Assembly (NCBI RefSeq): GCF_003368325.1
Contig: NZ_CP031467.1
Location: 2,418,001-2,482,000 of the forward strand
Length of the DNA: 64,000 bases
Source: Paraburkholderia caffeinilytica
GTDB lineage: Bacteria; Pseudomonadota; Gammaproteobacteria; Burkholderiales; Burkholderiaceae
Direction: 5' to 3'
Shown here: positions 30,369-39,271 of the stretch, one piece after another
How positions within the stretch are numbered: position 1 is the stretch's first letter
How the letters are laid out: each line of letters opens with the position of its first letter
Made by a program: the position numbers and the translations under genes
Notes under the pieces: generated by a model
Told to the model about the DNA's origin: nothing
What the model saw: only the letters and a program-made list of their open reading frames with translations
Database searches by the model: none

Positions 30369-31166
30369 ATGATCGATACACCTGGCACCACGCCGCCCTT
30401 TCCCGGCTTCCCCGGTTTTCCGCCCGCTGAAATGCTCGACCAGATGTGGGGCATGATGCGTCTCTCGCCGTTCGGCTCGGCGTTTTCGGGCGCGCAACCG
30501 GGCAGCAGCCTCGGGCCGTCGCTGTCGATGATGTCCGACATGATGGCGCCGCTGACCAGCGTCGAAGAACTCGATAAGCGCATCACCGATATGCGAGCCG
30601 TCGAGCAGTGGCTCAAGCTGAATCTGAACATGCTGCAGTCCGCCATTCAGGCGCTCGAAGTGCAGCGCGCCACGCTCGCGACGCTGCGTGCGTTTGGTGC
30701 GTTCGCGCAGGCGTCGATGGCGCAGCCGGCTTCCGAGGCTGCCGCGCCGAGTCCCTCGCCGGGCGGCTGGCCGCATTCGGAAACCTCATCGGCTTCGGCG
30801 GGTGCAAGTCAATCGGCCGCGCCCGAGCCGGCAACCGAAGAAGGCGAGGCCGCCGCGACACCACCGTTCGACGCCTCTGCCTGGTGGAATCTGCTGCAAT
30901 CGCAGTTCAATCAGATCGCCCAGTTCGCGATGACGCAGCCGGGTGCGGCCGTTGCCGGATCGGACGGTTCGGCGACGGACTCGCCGGAAGGCGCGGCGAG
31001 CGCTTCGGCATCGGCGGGCGAAGCGGCTGACGCGTCGAGCGGCGCCACAGCGACAGCCGGGCCCGCAACCAGACGGCCGGCAGCGAAGCGGGCGGCGACT
31101 TCGGCGTCCGCGACGCGCGCAGGCAGTTCGGGGGCCGCTCCGCGAGCGACGAAAAAGTCCGTCTAG
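30369..31166 (+). CDS. phaM: PhaM-like polyhydroxyalkanoate granule protein
   Basis: A 265-residue protein with a conserved N-terminal part (about 20-115) containing a hydrophobic AEMLDQMWGMM segment and the predicted coiled coil VEELDKRITDMRAVEQWLKL, a Pro/Ala/Ser-rich linker, and a basic C-terminal tail with AAKRA and RATKKS. This layout matches Ralstonia PhaM, which activates PHA synthase and attaches granules to the nucleoid through its Lys/Ala-rich tail. Length agrees with PhaM of about 263 residues. It is not beside phaCAB in this window. Confidence 0.75.
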   Translation: MIDTPGTTPPFPGFPGFPPAEMLDQMWGMMRLSPFGSAFSGAQPGSSLGPSLSMMSDMMAPLTSVEELDKRITDMRAVEQWLKLNLNMLQSAIQALEVQRATLATLRAFGAFAQASMAQPASEAAAPSPSPGGWPHSETSSASAGASQSAAPEPATEEGEAAATPPFDASAWWNLLQSQFNQIAQFAMTQPGAAVAGSDGSATDSPEGAASASASAGEAADASSGATATAGPATRRPAAKRAATSASATRAGSSGAAPRATKKSV

Positions 31167-31751
31167 CGGCACGCATGAAACGGGGCAGGGTGAGCCACGC
31201 GACGACGGGGCAAAACCTGACCGGCCGGCGGTGCAAACGAAGCGAATTCGCCGCCTGTCATGGTTTTGACCCCGTTCGTCGGCCACACTCCGCGAATCGG
31301 CTCGTTTATTGAGAGAAGTCAATCAGGCGCTGGAATTGCGTCTGCCATGGCACGGGAACCGTAAAGTCAGCGTGCTATCATTGTGTAAGCTTCATTTGGC
31401 TTTTGGGCGTGCGCTGAAAACAACCAATTTGGCCGCCCTTGCTCCATTCGCCGCCGGTACCACCGGCGCAGGGCTGGACGGTGCGGATTCATCGCAGACT
31501 GGCTCGACCTCAGGCATAGGGTATCCCTCACCCACGGTTGGCCGCGTGGCGCGTAACTTCTGGTTAGCAGCGCCGCGCAATCGCCTGGACTTCTTTGCTG
31601 CCCGGTGCATCTGGGCGGCCGATTACCGCGTAAAATTGAATGCTTGGCCGATAAACGATGCACAAAACGGTGCGTTTCGTTCGTCATAAGCAAAAGTGCT
31701 ACACGTAGTAGTTACAGACACAGACAGTATGCGCAGAACAGGGGTGGGACT
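31167..31751. other. 585-bp non-coding region after phaM
   Basis: No supported gene. Composition becomes AT-richer from about 31630 to 31745, just before the ferritin-like gene, so its promoter should lie there; a small dyad CTAC-AC-GTAG is at about 31699-31708. Reading frames in the region lack ribosome sites and resemble shadows. Confidence 0.45.
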
Positions 31752-32624
31752 ATGAACACCATGCTTTATCCGGAACTTTATAAATCGCTCGAATCCGTTC
31801 GATGGGACATGGAGAAAGACATTCCCTGGGACAAGTTCGATGCATCGCTATTGACCGACGAGCAGGCAGCGACGATCAAGATGAACGCGATCACCGAATG
31901 GTCGGCGTTGCCCGCCACGGAAATGTTTCTGCGTGACAACCATCACGACAGCGATTTCTCCGCATTCATGAGCGTGTGGTTCTTCGAAGAACAGAAGCAT
32001 TCGCTGGTGCTGATGGAATATCTGCGCCGTTTCAAGCCGGAAATGTGCCCGACCGAGGAAGAGCTGCACGCCGTGCGCTTCGAATTCGATCCGGCGCCGC
32101 CGCTCGAAACGCTGATGCTGCACTTCTGCGGCGAAATTCGCCTGAATCACTGGTATCGCCGTGCTGCCGAATGGCACACCGAGCCGGTCATCAAGGCCAT
32201 CTACGAAACCATTTCGCGCGACGAAGCGCGCCATGGCGGCGCGTACCTGCGCTACATGAAGAAAGCGATGGTGCAAACCGGCGACATCGCGCGTGCTGCG
32301 TTCGCCAAGATCGGCGTCCTGATGGCATCGGCGCGCCGCACGGAAAAGCCGCTGCATCCGACCAACCTGCACGTGAATCAGGCGCTGTTCCCGCGCGACA
32401 CGATTCAATCGCGTTTGCCGGATCCGGAATGGCTCGAGCGCTGGCTCGACGAGCAGATCCGTTTTGACGACGGCTGGGAAAAGAAGGTGGTCGAGCGCAT
32501 TCTGCACAACCTGTCGATTCTGTTCGAGCGCTCGTTCAATACGGCGCAGGAATTGAACCGCTATCGCAAGGAAGTCGTCGCGCGTTTGCAGGCCGATCAG
32601 AAATCGGCTGAACAACCGGCTTGA
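31752..32624 (+). CDS. Ferritin-like / acyl-desaturase-type diiron protein
   Basis: A 290-residue all-helical protein of the ferritin-like superfamily. Two carboxylate-His pairs are visible: EEQKH (Glu80, His83) and EARH (Glu158, His161), with further Glu49 and Glu128 suited to a four-helix diiron site. The spacing resembles fatty-acid (acyl-ACP) desaturase type 2 proteins. The ATG follows GGGTGGG. It is followed by a rho-independent terminator, so it is monocistronic. The substrate is unknown; an oxygenase or desaturase role is inferred. Confidence 0.82.
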   Translation: MNTMLYPELYKSLESVRWDMEKDIPWDKFDASLLTDEQAATIKMNAITEWSALPATEMFLRDNHHDSDFSAFMSVWFFEEQKHSLVLMEYLRRFKPEMCPTEEELHAVRFEFDPAPPLETLMLHFCGEIRLNHWYRRAAEWHTEPVIKAIYETISRDEARHGGAYLRYMKKAMVQTGDIARAAFAKIGVLMASARRTEKPLHPTNLHVNQALFPRDTIQSRLPDPEWLERWLDEQIRFDDGWEKKVVERILHNLSILFERSFNTAQELNRYRKEVVARLQADQKSAEQPA

Positions 32625-32774
32625 TGGGTTCGGGTTCGCGGGTGCATGTCGTTGGTCCATGTGCCTGGCCCATGTCTCTGACTTACATTTGTGGAACCCG
32701 GTTCGTGGGTTGGCCATTGTGAGTTTCAGCATGATTCGGCGCTAGCGCCGCGAACCGGTTGAAGGTTTCAGGAA

Positions 32775-32808
32775 CGGCCCGGCAGGCGTGAGCTTGCTGG
32801 GCCGTTTT
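32775..32808 (+). terminator. Rho-independent terminator after the diiron protein
   Basis: A 13-bp stem with two G-U pairs (32775-32787 with 32792-32804), loop GTGA, followed by TTTTGCTT. Confidence 0.88.
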
Positions 32809-32866
32809 GCTTCATGCCGTCCGGCGTGTATCGTGGCGGCACTTCTTTTTTCTTTGCGACTCCGTC

Positions 32867-33349
32867 ATGGCCGCCATTTTTGAACGCAAGATTTTTACGC
32901 GCGATGCGCTGGTGAAGCTTCGCGCTTCGATGCACGCGCCGGTTGTCTTTACCAACGGGGTGTTCGACATCCTGCATCGCGGGCATGTGACGTATCTTGC
33001 CGACGCCAAAGCGTTCGGCGCCTGCCTGATTGTCGGCGTCAATAGCGATGCTTCCGTGCGCATGCTAGGCAAGGGGGACGACCGGCCCATCAATAACGAG
33101 GCCGATCGAATGGCTTTGCTGGCAGCGCTGGAGAGCGTCGATTACGTGGTGTGCTTCGGCGAGAAGACGCCCGTGGAGCTGATTTCGGCGCTGCGGCCGG
33201 ATGTGCTCGTCAAAGGCGGCGACTACGACATGGATGTTTTGCCGGAGTCGGCCATTGTGCGGGGCTGGGGCGGCAAGGCTTTGGCGATTCCTTTCGAGCA
33301 TGAGCGCTCGACCACCGCGTTATTGAAGAAGGTTCGCGCGCAAGGGTAA
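32867..33349 (+). CDS. rfaE2: D-glycero-beta-D-manno-heptose 1-phosphate adenylyltransferase
   Basis: A 160-residue nucleotidyltransferase. The HxGH motif is in DILHRGH (His37-His40) and the second motif is the terminal EHERSTTALLKKV, typical of RfaE domain II (HldC). It makes ADP-heptose precursor for the LPS inner core. It is a stand-alone protein, as in Burkholderia, rather than the HldE fusion of E. coli. The ATG at 32867 was chosen because the upstream 20 codons overlap the terminator. Confidence 0.95.
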   Translation: MAAIFERKIFTRDALVKLRASMHAPVVFTNGVFDILHRGHVTYLADAKAFGACLIVGVNSDASVRMLGKGDDRPINNEADRMALLAALESVDYVVCFGEKTPVELISALRPDVLVKGGDYDMDVLPESAIVRGWGGKALAIPFEHERSTTALLKKVRAQG

Positions 33350-33440
33350 TAGGGGTTTCCGGGTGGCGCTTTCTTCTTTTTACCGAAGCCAGGCGCGGTG
33401 CTGGAACCCGGCGCGACCTTTGGCATCCGCCGTTTCGTCT

Positions 33441-33680
33441 TTACTGCGGCAGTGCCGATGCCGCTATCGGCGCCGCCGGCGCGGGACCGCCTACGACGGC
33501 CTGGTCGGCGGCTTCGGCCGCCGACAGAGGCTGCACCTTCAACCACTCCGCGTGGAACTGGCGGTTCAGGTGATTCGGCTCGCGGCCTCCGGCTGTGGGC
33601 GTAGGGCCGAATACGCCGCGCATCGCGACGAATGCCAGCATGTTGGCAAGAAACAAAATGGCGATCAGCCAGCGCAGCAT
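33441..33680 (-). CDS. Small single-pass membrane protein
   Basis: A 79-residue protein with one N-terminal transmembrane or signal-anchor helix (LRWLIAILFLANMLAFVAM, about 2-20) and a short Pro/Ala-rich tail. It lies 86 bp downstream of coaX on the same strand, so it may be the last gene of a birA-coaX operon. No family is recognised with confidence. Confidence 0.65.
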   Translation of the reverse strand: MLRWLIAILFLANMLAFVAMRGVFGPTPTAGGREPNHLNRQFHAEWLKVQPLSAAEAADQAVVGGPAPAAPIAASALPQ

Positions 33681-33766
33681 CGTTAGTATTCCCCGTCCAT
33701 AGGTTCAGCCGCCGCTATTCCAACGCTGCTCCGCCGCTGCCTCGCCGTCATTCGAAAGGCCGCGGC

Positions 33767-34582
33767 TCAGGCGTCGCGCTCCAGCGCGCATTCGGCAGCA
33801 ATCAGCGCAAGCCCCGACAGCACCAGCGAATCGTGGCGAGTATGCGGCACTTTTAGCGCACTTGTCACTTCGTCCACCGCGCCGCCGCTGACCAGGAGGC
33901 GTACCGGCACCTGCCATTCGTCCTGCAGGTCATGCCACATGCGCTCGATCAGGCCGGCTTGCGCCAACGTGCATCCGGCCGACAATGAGCGCGGCGTGTC
34001 CGTCGCGAAGAACGGGCCGCGGCGCTCGCGATCAGGCGGGGCGTTTGCATCGAGCAGGCCGCGTGCGGCGTGGGCGTCGAGCGTCGGCAGTTGTGCCGTG
34101 TGCTCGCCGAGCGAGCGCATCATCAAGGTCCAACCCGGCGCAATCAGGCCGCCGACAAAGCAGCCGTCCGCACGCAACGCCTCCAGCGTGGTCGCCGTGC
34201 CGAACGTCGCAATCAGCAGATTCTCGCCGGGAAACGCCGCATGCGCCCCAATTAGCCCGGCCCAGCGATCGCTGCCGAGCGCATGCGGCGTCGCGTAGCT
34301 ATTGGTCACGCCGCATTGCTGCGCAGAGGCGCGGATCGTCGTGCGCGGCAGTTGCGGCCAGTGGGCGTCGAGTAGCGCGGCAATGCGAGCGGCGACGCTT
34401 TCACCCGCCACGTTCGATAACCATGCGCCGCCCGGCGTCGGCAACTTCGACCAGTCAGGTTGGTCAGCGCCGCCGTGCGCGAGCGCGCCGGCCGCGATTT
34501 GCACACCGTCCGGCTGCACCAGCGCCCACTTGATGCGACTATTGCCGGCGTCGATCAACAGATAAGGCGCGCTGCTCGTCAT
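33767..34582 (-). CDS. coaX: Type III pantothenate kinase
   Basis: A 271-residue CoaX with the ASKHA-fold phosphate loop [12 protein letters not shown] (about 8-19) and the conserved [10 protein letters not shown] segment (about 103-112). It phosphorylates pantothenate in the first step of CoA synthesis and is insensitive to CoA feedback in this family. Its ATG overlaps the birA stop by four bases (34579-34582), indicating translational coupling. Confidence 0.95.
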   Translation of the reverse strand: MTSSAPYLLIDAGNSRIKWALVQPDGVQIAAGALAHGGADQPDWSKLPTPGGAWLSNVAGESVAARIAALLDAHWPQLPRTTIRASAQQCGVTNSYATPHALGSDRWAGLIGAHAAFPGENLLIATFGTATTLEALRADGCFVGGLIAPGWTLMMRSLGEHTAQLPTLDAHAARGLLDANAPPDRERRGPFFATDTPRSLSAGCTLAQAGLIERMWHDLQDEWQVPVRLLVSGGAVDEVTSALKVPHTRHDSLVLSGLALIAAECALERDA

Positions 34583-35484
34583 GCCGCACCGTCGGCCAGA
34601 CGCAGCGAGACGTCACCGGTTGCGACGGTCAGACGCCCGGCCGCCGTGTTGAGCAGCAATTGCCCGCGTTCGTCGACGCCTGCCGCCACACCGCGCGCCA
34701 GCTCTTGACCTTGCTCCAGCAGCACGACTTCGCGGCCTGCGTAGGCGTGCACGGCGTTCCAGCGCGTCTGGAACGGCGCAAAGCCTTCTGCACCGAAGCG
34801 CTGCAGCGCGGGTTCGAGCGCGTTCAGCTCCGCCGCCAGCGTATCGGTGAGGTTCGCATTCGGCAGCGCGCGTTGCAGCGCCGTCGGCGTGGCGCCGCGC
34901 GCTTGCGCCGGCACGTCCGCGTTGAGCGCGCCAACCTTGGCGGCGAGCTCGTCTGCGCCCTTCACATTGGTGCCGATACCGATCACCACGGCGCTCGCGT
35001 CATCCGTGCTCCATGCCGTTTCGATCAGGATACCGGCCAGCTTGTCGCCTTCGAGCAGCACGTCGTTGGGCCACTTTAGCGCGATCTGTCCCGGGCCTGC
35101 GACCGGCAACGAGCGCAGCCCGTCGACCAGCGCCACGCCCACCGCGAGACTCAAACCCGCCAGCCCTTCGAGCGGACGCGGCAGCACGCACGCCACCGAA
35201 AACAGCAGCGCGTTGCCCGGCTCGGCATACCACGGGCGGCCACGGCGGCCGCGGCCGGCGGTTTGCAGATACGCGACCCGCACGATCGGCCGCGGCAGCG
35301 CGCCGGCTTTGCGCGGCAATGCCTTGACGCGCGTCATCAGGTCGGCGTTGGTCGAGCCGGTTTCCTCGACGATTTCGATCGGCCAGTCATGCGCGTGCGG
35401 ACCGAACAGCGCGACGGCGCGCTCGCGGTCGATACGCCAGTCGGAAGCCGCGGCGCCTTGGGGTGGGGTCTTGGAAGCGTTCAT
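34579..35484 (-). CDS. birA: Biotin--[acetyl-CoA-carboxylase] ligase
   Basis: A 301-residue biotin protein ligase. The biotinyl-AMP loop GRGRRGRPW lies at about 96-104 and KWPNDVLL near 159-166, followed by the SH3-like C-terminal domain. The N-terminal DNA-binding wing of E. coli BirA is not recognisable, so it is probably a ligase without repressor function. It is coupled to coaX by an ATGA overlap and divergent from the MCE operon. Confidence 0.93.
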   Translation of the reverse strand: MNASKTPPQGAAASDWRIDRERAVALFGPHAHDWPIEIVEETGSTNADLMTRVKALPRKAGALPRPIVRVAYLQTAGRGRRGRPWYAEPGNALLFSVACVLPRPLEGLAGLSLAVGVALVDGLRSLPVAGPGQIALKWPNDVLLEGDKLAGILIETAWSTDDASAVVIGIGTNVKGADELAAKVGALNADVPAQARGATPTALQRALPNANLTDTLAAELNALEPALQRFGAEGFAPFQTRWNAVHAYAGREVVLLEQGQELARGVAAGVDERGQLLLNTAAGRLTVATGDVSLRLADGAA

Positions 35485-35550
35485 GTCTCATATTGTAGCG
35501 ACAGCGCACGCGGCGAGCCCGTGAGCACGGTTCAAGCGCCGCGCCTTCGT

Positions 35551-35556
35551 TACAAT
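35551..35556 (+). promoter_or_regulatory. Candidate -10 overlapping the first mlaE start codon
   Basis: TACAAT at 35551-35556 overlaps the ATG at 35555. If functional it would exclude this ATG as the main start and favour the TTG at 35591. Confidence 0.3.
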
Positions 35557-36724
35557 GACCCCTAATCCGATAACCAGATTGCAGCGATCCTTGAACTACG
35601 ACACTCCGCCCGGCCTTGAAGTCGCGGCCGGCAGCCAAGGCAAGATCGTCCGGCTCTCGGGCCAGTGGACGGCGCTCGCGCTCGCGCGCGACAAGGCCAC
35701 CGGCCACGTGATCCCTCTGCTGCGCTCGCTGGTCGGCGCCGAGGGCATCCGCCAGTGGGATCTGTCGCGCATCGACCGGATGGACCACGTCGGCGGTCAG
35801 GCGCTGTGGCGCGTGTGGGGCCACAAGATGCCCCCGGACACCACGCTCACCGATACGCAACGCGACATTTTCGAGCGCATCGCGCTGCTCGACACGGTGC
35901 GCGAAAAGGCCGAACCGGTGGTCAAGTTCGACCCGTTCACCCGGCTGGGTCTCGCGATCTTCTCGTTTATCGAGCACCTGTACGGCGGATTCGCCATGTT
36001 CGGGCAGGTCGTGCTCGATCTCCTCGCGATCCTGCGCAAACCGAAACTCACGCCGTGGACCGAGATTTCCGCGAACGTCTATAACGCCGGCACCAAGGCC
36101 TTGCCGATCACCGCGCTGGTCGCGTTCCTGATCGGCATCGTGCTGAGCTATCTGTCGGCGCAGCAACTGCGGCTCTTTGGCGCGAATCAGTACATCGTCA
36201 ATATTCTTGGGCTGTCGGTGATTCGCGAACTGGGGCCGGTGCTGTCGGCGATTCTGGTGGCGGGCCGCTCGGGCTCGGCGATTACCGCGCAGATCGGCGT
36301 GATGCGTGTCACCGAAGAACTCGACGCGATGCGCGTGATGGGCATCCCGCACGGGCTGCGGCTGATCCTCCCGCGCGTGGTCGCGCTCGGCGTGGCGATG
36401 CCGCTCCTCGTGATGTGGACCAACATCATCGCGTTGACCGGCGGCGCGCTCGCCGCGAAGATCGTGCTCGGCATCGACATGAGCTACTTCGCGCGCGCCT
36501 TGCCCGGCGTCGTACCCGTGGCGAATCTGTGGATCGGTCTCGGCAAGGGCGTTGCGTTCGGCATGCTGATCGCGATCGTCGGCTGTCATTTTGGCTTCCG
36601 TATCAAGGCCAATTCGCAAAGCCTCGGCGAAGGCACGACGACCTCGGTGGTGACGTCGATCACCATCGTGATTCTCGCGGACGCGGTGTTCGCGATCCTC
36701 TTCCAGAACGTGGGGCTAGGATGA
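35555..36724 (+). CDS. mlaE: MlaE-family lipid ABC transporter permease
   Basis: A 389-residue permease with an N-terminal STAS-like domain (about 25-95) and the MlaE core (about 130-385) holding five to six transmembrane helices, including the conserved SGSAITAQIGVMRVTEELDA. It works with the next three genes in moving lipids between the inner and outer membranes. The ATG at 35555 overlaps a candidate -10, and TTG at 35591 is an alternative start giving LNYDTPPGLEV as N-terminus. Its last four bases overlap the ATPase start. Confidence 0.92.
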   Translation: MTPNPITRLQRSLNYDTPPGLEVAAGSQGKIVRLSGQWTALALARDKATGHVIPLLRSLVGAEGIRQWDLSRIDRMDHVGGQALWRVWGHKMPPDTTLTDTQRDIFERIALLDTVREKAEPVVKFDPFTRLGLAIFSFIEHLYGGFAMFGQVVLDLLAILRKPKLTPWTEISANVYNAGTKALPITALVAFLIGIVLSYLSAQQLRLFGANQYIVNILGLSVIRELGPVLSAILVAGRSGSAITAQIGVMRVTEELDAMRVMGIPHGLRLILPRVVALGVAMPLLVMWTNIIALTGGALAAKIVLGIDMSYFARALPGVVPVANLWIGLGKGVAFGMLIAIVGCHFGFRIKANSQSLGEGTTTSVVTSITIVILADAVFAILFQNVGLG

Positions 36725-37599
36725 TCGCGCCACTCACCCAGGCCGTACGCGGCCAACCGATGCCCGAAATCGCGGAGCCGGTGATCGAGGTGATCGACAT
36801 CACCAAGCGCTACGGCCGCAACATCGTGCATCAGCACCTGAATTTCGACGTGCGGCGCGGCGAGATCGTCTCGATCGTCGGCGGCTCGGGCTCGGGCAAG
36901 ACCACGCTGGTGCGGCAGATTCTCGGCCTGGAGCGGCCGTCGTCGGGAACCATCAAGCTGTTCGGTCAGGACATTGCCACCATTTCCCCTGAAGACGCGC
37001 TGCTCATGCGCAGCCGCTCCGGGATGCTGTTTCAGCGCGGCGCGCTGTTCTCGTCGCTGTCGGTGTTCGACAACGTCGCGCAGCCATTGCGCGAGCTCGG
37101 CAAGGTGCCCGCCGATTTGCTGCGCGACATCGTGATGCTCAAGCTCGAGATGGTCGGCCTGCCGTGCAAGCACGCCTCGAAGATGCCGTCGGCGCTCTCG
37201 GGCGGCATGATCAAGCGCGTGGGCATTGCGCGCGCCATCGCGCTCGAACCCGAGTTGCTGTTTCTCGACGAACCGACCGCCGGCCTCGATCCGCAGGCGT
37301 CCGACGAGTTCGTCGAACTGATCTCCGCGCTGCATCGCGCGCTCGGTCTGACGGTGGTGATGGTCACGCACGATCTCGACACGATGATCGCGCTGTCCAC
37401 CCGCGTCGCCGTGCTGGCGGATCGCAAGGTGCTGGTCGCCGCGCCGGTCGAAGAGGCGGCGGGCGTCGACCATCCTTTTATCCGCGAATATTTCCTCGGC
37501 CTGCGCGGGCGTCGCGCGCTGCAGGCGCTGCCGCCGGAACGCCGCGCGAAATTGCCGCGCGCGGCGCTCGAGTCGGCATCGTCCGAATTGCCGCTGTGA
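36721..37599 (+). CDS. mlaF: MCE-type ABC transporter ATPase (MlaF-like)
   Basis: A 292-residue ABC ATPase. Walker A is GGSGSGKTT (54-62), the signature LSGGMIKRVGIARA lies near 160-173, and Walker B LLFLDEP near 180. The signature with MIKR in place of QQQR is characteristic of MlaF proteins. It overlaps the mlaE-like stop by four bases and precedes the MCE protein by 16 bp, so the genes are coupled. Confidence 0.94.
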   Translation: MIAPLTQAVRGQPMPEIAEPVIEVIDITKRYGRNIVHQHLNFDVRRGEIVSIVGGSGSGKTTLVRQILGLERPSSGTIKLFGQDIATISPEDALLMRSRSGMLFQRGALFSSLSVFDNVAQPLRELGKVPADLLRDIVMLKLEMVGLPCKHASKMPSALSGGMIKRVGIARAIALEPELLFLDEPTAGLDPQASDEFVELISALHRALGLTVVMVTHDLDTMIALSTRVAVLADRKVLVAAPVEEAAGVDHPFIREYFLGLRGRRALQALPPERRAKLPRAALESASSELPL

Positions 37600-37615
37600 A
37601 CCAGGGAACCTGACA

Positions 37616-38584
37616 ATGGAAAACAAATCACATGCCTTCTGGGCAGGGATCTTCACGGTGGCCTTGCTGGCTGCGATCGCAGTGGCGGCTTTTTTGTTCA
37701 ACGTCGACCGTGCCGTGCGGGTGCCGTACGATCTGATTGCGCGCACCAACGTCACGGGGCTCTATACCGACGCGGCGGTGCGCTATCGCGGGCTCGACGT
37801 CGGCAAGGTGCAGTCGATCAAATTCGATCGGGATCATCCGGGACAGATTCTGATCCGCATCCTCGTCGACACGCATGCACCGATTACGCATTCCACGTTC
37901 GGCAGTCTTGGGTTCCAGGGGGTGACGGGTATCGCTTTCATCCAGCTGGATGACAGTGGGCGCGATCCGACGCCGCTCGCGTCGTCGCCGAAAGCGGTGG
38001 CGCAGTTGCCGATGCGCCCGGGCTTGCTCGATCAGTTGCAGCAGCGCGGCGACGTCTTGCTGCGCAAACTCGAAAGAGTCACTGACGACGTCGACAATCT
38101 GTTGTCGCCGGAAATGGTCAGTCAGTTGCAGGGCACGGCGGCAAGCATCCAGAAGGCCGCCGACGGCGTCGCCACGCTGACCCAGCAGATGGCGCCGGCA
38201 GCCGGCAAGCTGCCGGCCACGATCAACGCACTGGATCGCACGCTGGCATCGACCAATCAGTTGATCACCAGTCTGAACCGCCCGGACGGGCCGTTCGAGA
38301 CCAACCTGAACAAGGTTGGGACGGCGGCGCAGCAAGCGGGCGACGCGCTGGTGTCGATGGATAGCTCGATCCAGGAGTTGTCGGCGCGTGTCGGTTACGA
38401 CACGCTGCCGCGTGTCAATTCGCTCGCTGAAGACGTGCGCTCCGCGGCCCGCTCCGTGGACCGCGCTGCGGACACGTTCAGCACCAATCCGCGCAGCGTG
38501 CTGTTCGGCGCGCCGAGCGCGGCGCCGGGCCCCGGCGAAGCGGGCTTTACGTGGCCCGCCGCGCGCGCCGCCCAATCGAAATGA
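37616..38584 (+). CDS. mlaD: MCE-domain substrate-binding protein (MlaD-like)
   Basis: A 322-residue protein with one N-terminal transmembrane anchor (AGIFTVALLAAIAVAAFLF, about 10-28) and an MCE domain (about 38-115, NVTGLYTDAAVRYRGLDVGKV), then a long helical region with repeated Leu/Gln segments. It is longer than MlaD of the MlaFEDB system and resembles single-MCE PqiB-type proteins of proteobacteria. It forms the periplasmic lipid-binding ring on the permease. Confidence 0.93.
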   Translation: MENKSHAFWAGIFTVALLAAIAVAAFLFNVDRAVRVPYDLIARTNVTGLYTDAAVRYRGLDVGKVQSIKFDRDHPGQILIRILVDTHAPITHSTFGSLGFQGVTGIAFIQLDDSGRDPTPLASSPKAVAQLPMRPGLLDQLQQRGDVLLRKLERVTDDVDNLLSPEMVSQLQGTAASIQKAADGVATLTQQMAPAAGKLPATINALDRTLASTNQLITSLNRPDGPFETNLNKVGTAAQQAGDALVSMDSSIQELSARVGYDTLPRVNSLAEDVRSAARSVDRAADTFSTNPRSVLFGAPSAAPGPGEAGFTWPAARAAQSK

Positions 38585-38613
38585 TTTGCAGGTTTTGAAG
38601 AAGGAACATGGTT

Positions 38614-39240
38614 ATGTCAGGCTCGATTCACCGATTGTTGTTCTCGCGCGCCGCGCTTGCGATGCTGCTCGCGTTCGGCGTGCTGGCTGCTGGTTGCGCG
38701 GGCAACCCCGCGGCGATCTCGGACATCCGCTACGACCTCGGGCCGCCGAATCCGGCGGCCTCGGCCGGCACGCTGCCGGCGGTGAAGGTGCTCGATGTCA
38801 CCGCGCCCGACAATCTCGAGTCCGACAAGCTGATTTACCGGCTCAGCTACGCCGACGCGCAGCAGACGGCCTCGTACGCGAATAGCCACTGGACCATGGC
38901 GCCCTCGCAACTGCTGACCCAGCGTCTGCGCGGTGCGCTCAGTTCGCGTGGCACCGTGCTGACCGGGGCCGACGGCGTGCACGCCGCGGTCCTGAAGGTC
39001 GATCTGAGCGAGTTCGAACAGGTCTTCGATAGCCAGTCGGAAAGCCACGCGGCGGTCACCGCGCGTGCCACGCTGACGCAAAGTGGCAAGGTGATTGGCC
39101 AGCGTACTTTCATCGCGCGCGCGCCATCCCGCTCGGCGGACGCCGCCGGCGGCGCTCAGGCGCTCGCTGCGGCCAGCGACGACCTCGTCGCGCAGATCGG
39201 CGCATGGCTCGGCGTGCAGGCGCTGGTCGCCGCGCAATGA
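38614..39240 (+). CDS. PqiC-type transport auxiliary lipoprotein
   Basis: A 208-residue lipoprotein. The N-terminal signal ends in the lipobox LAAGC (Cys about 22), followed by the ABC-type transport auxiliary lipoprotein domain (PqiC/YmbA-like). The ATG at 38614 has AGGA at 8 bp; the ATG at 38608 is too close to it. It is the outer-membrane partner of the MCE transporter encoded just upstream. Confidence 0.92.
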   Translation: MSGSIHRLLFSRAALAMLLAFGVLAAGCAGNPAAISDIRYDLGPPNPAASAGTLPAVKVLDVTAPDNLESDKLIYRLSYADAQQTASYANSHWTMAPSQLLTQRLRGALSSRGTVLTGADGVHAAVLKVDLSEFEQVFDSQSESHAAVTARATLTQSGKVIGQRTFIARAPSRSADAAGGAQALAAASDDLVAQIGAWLGVQALVAAQ

Positions 39241-39271
39241 CCGGCTTGCAGCGCGCGCAACGGAGCGCTGC

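Noticed and set aside
36586..37755. Minus-strand frame opposite the MCE ATPase
   Set aside because: Shadow of the mlaF-like gene, with no start context and no family.
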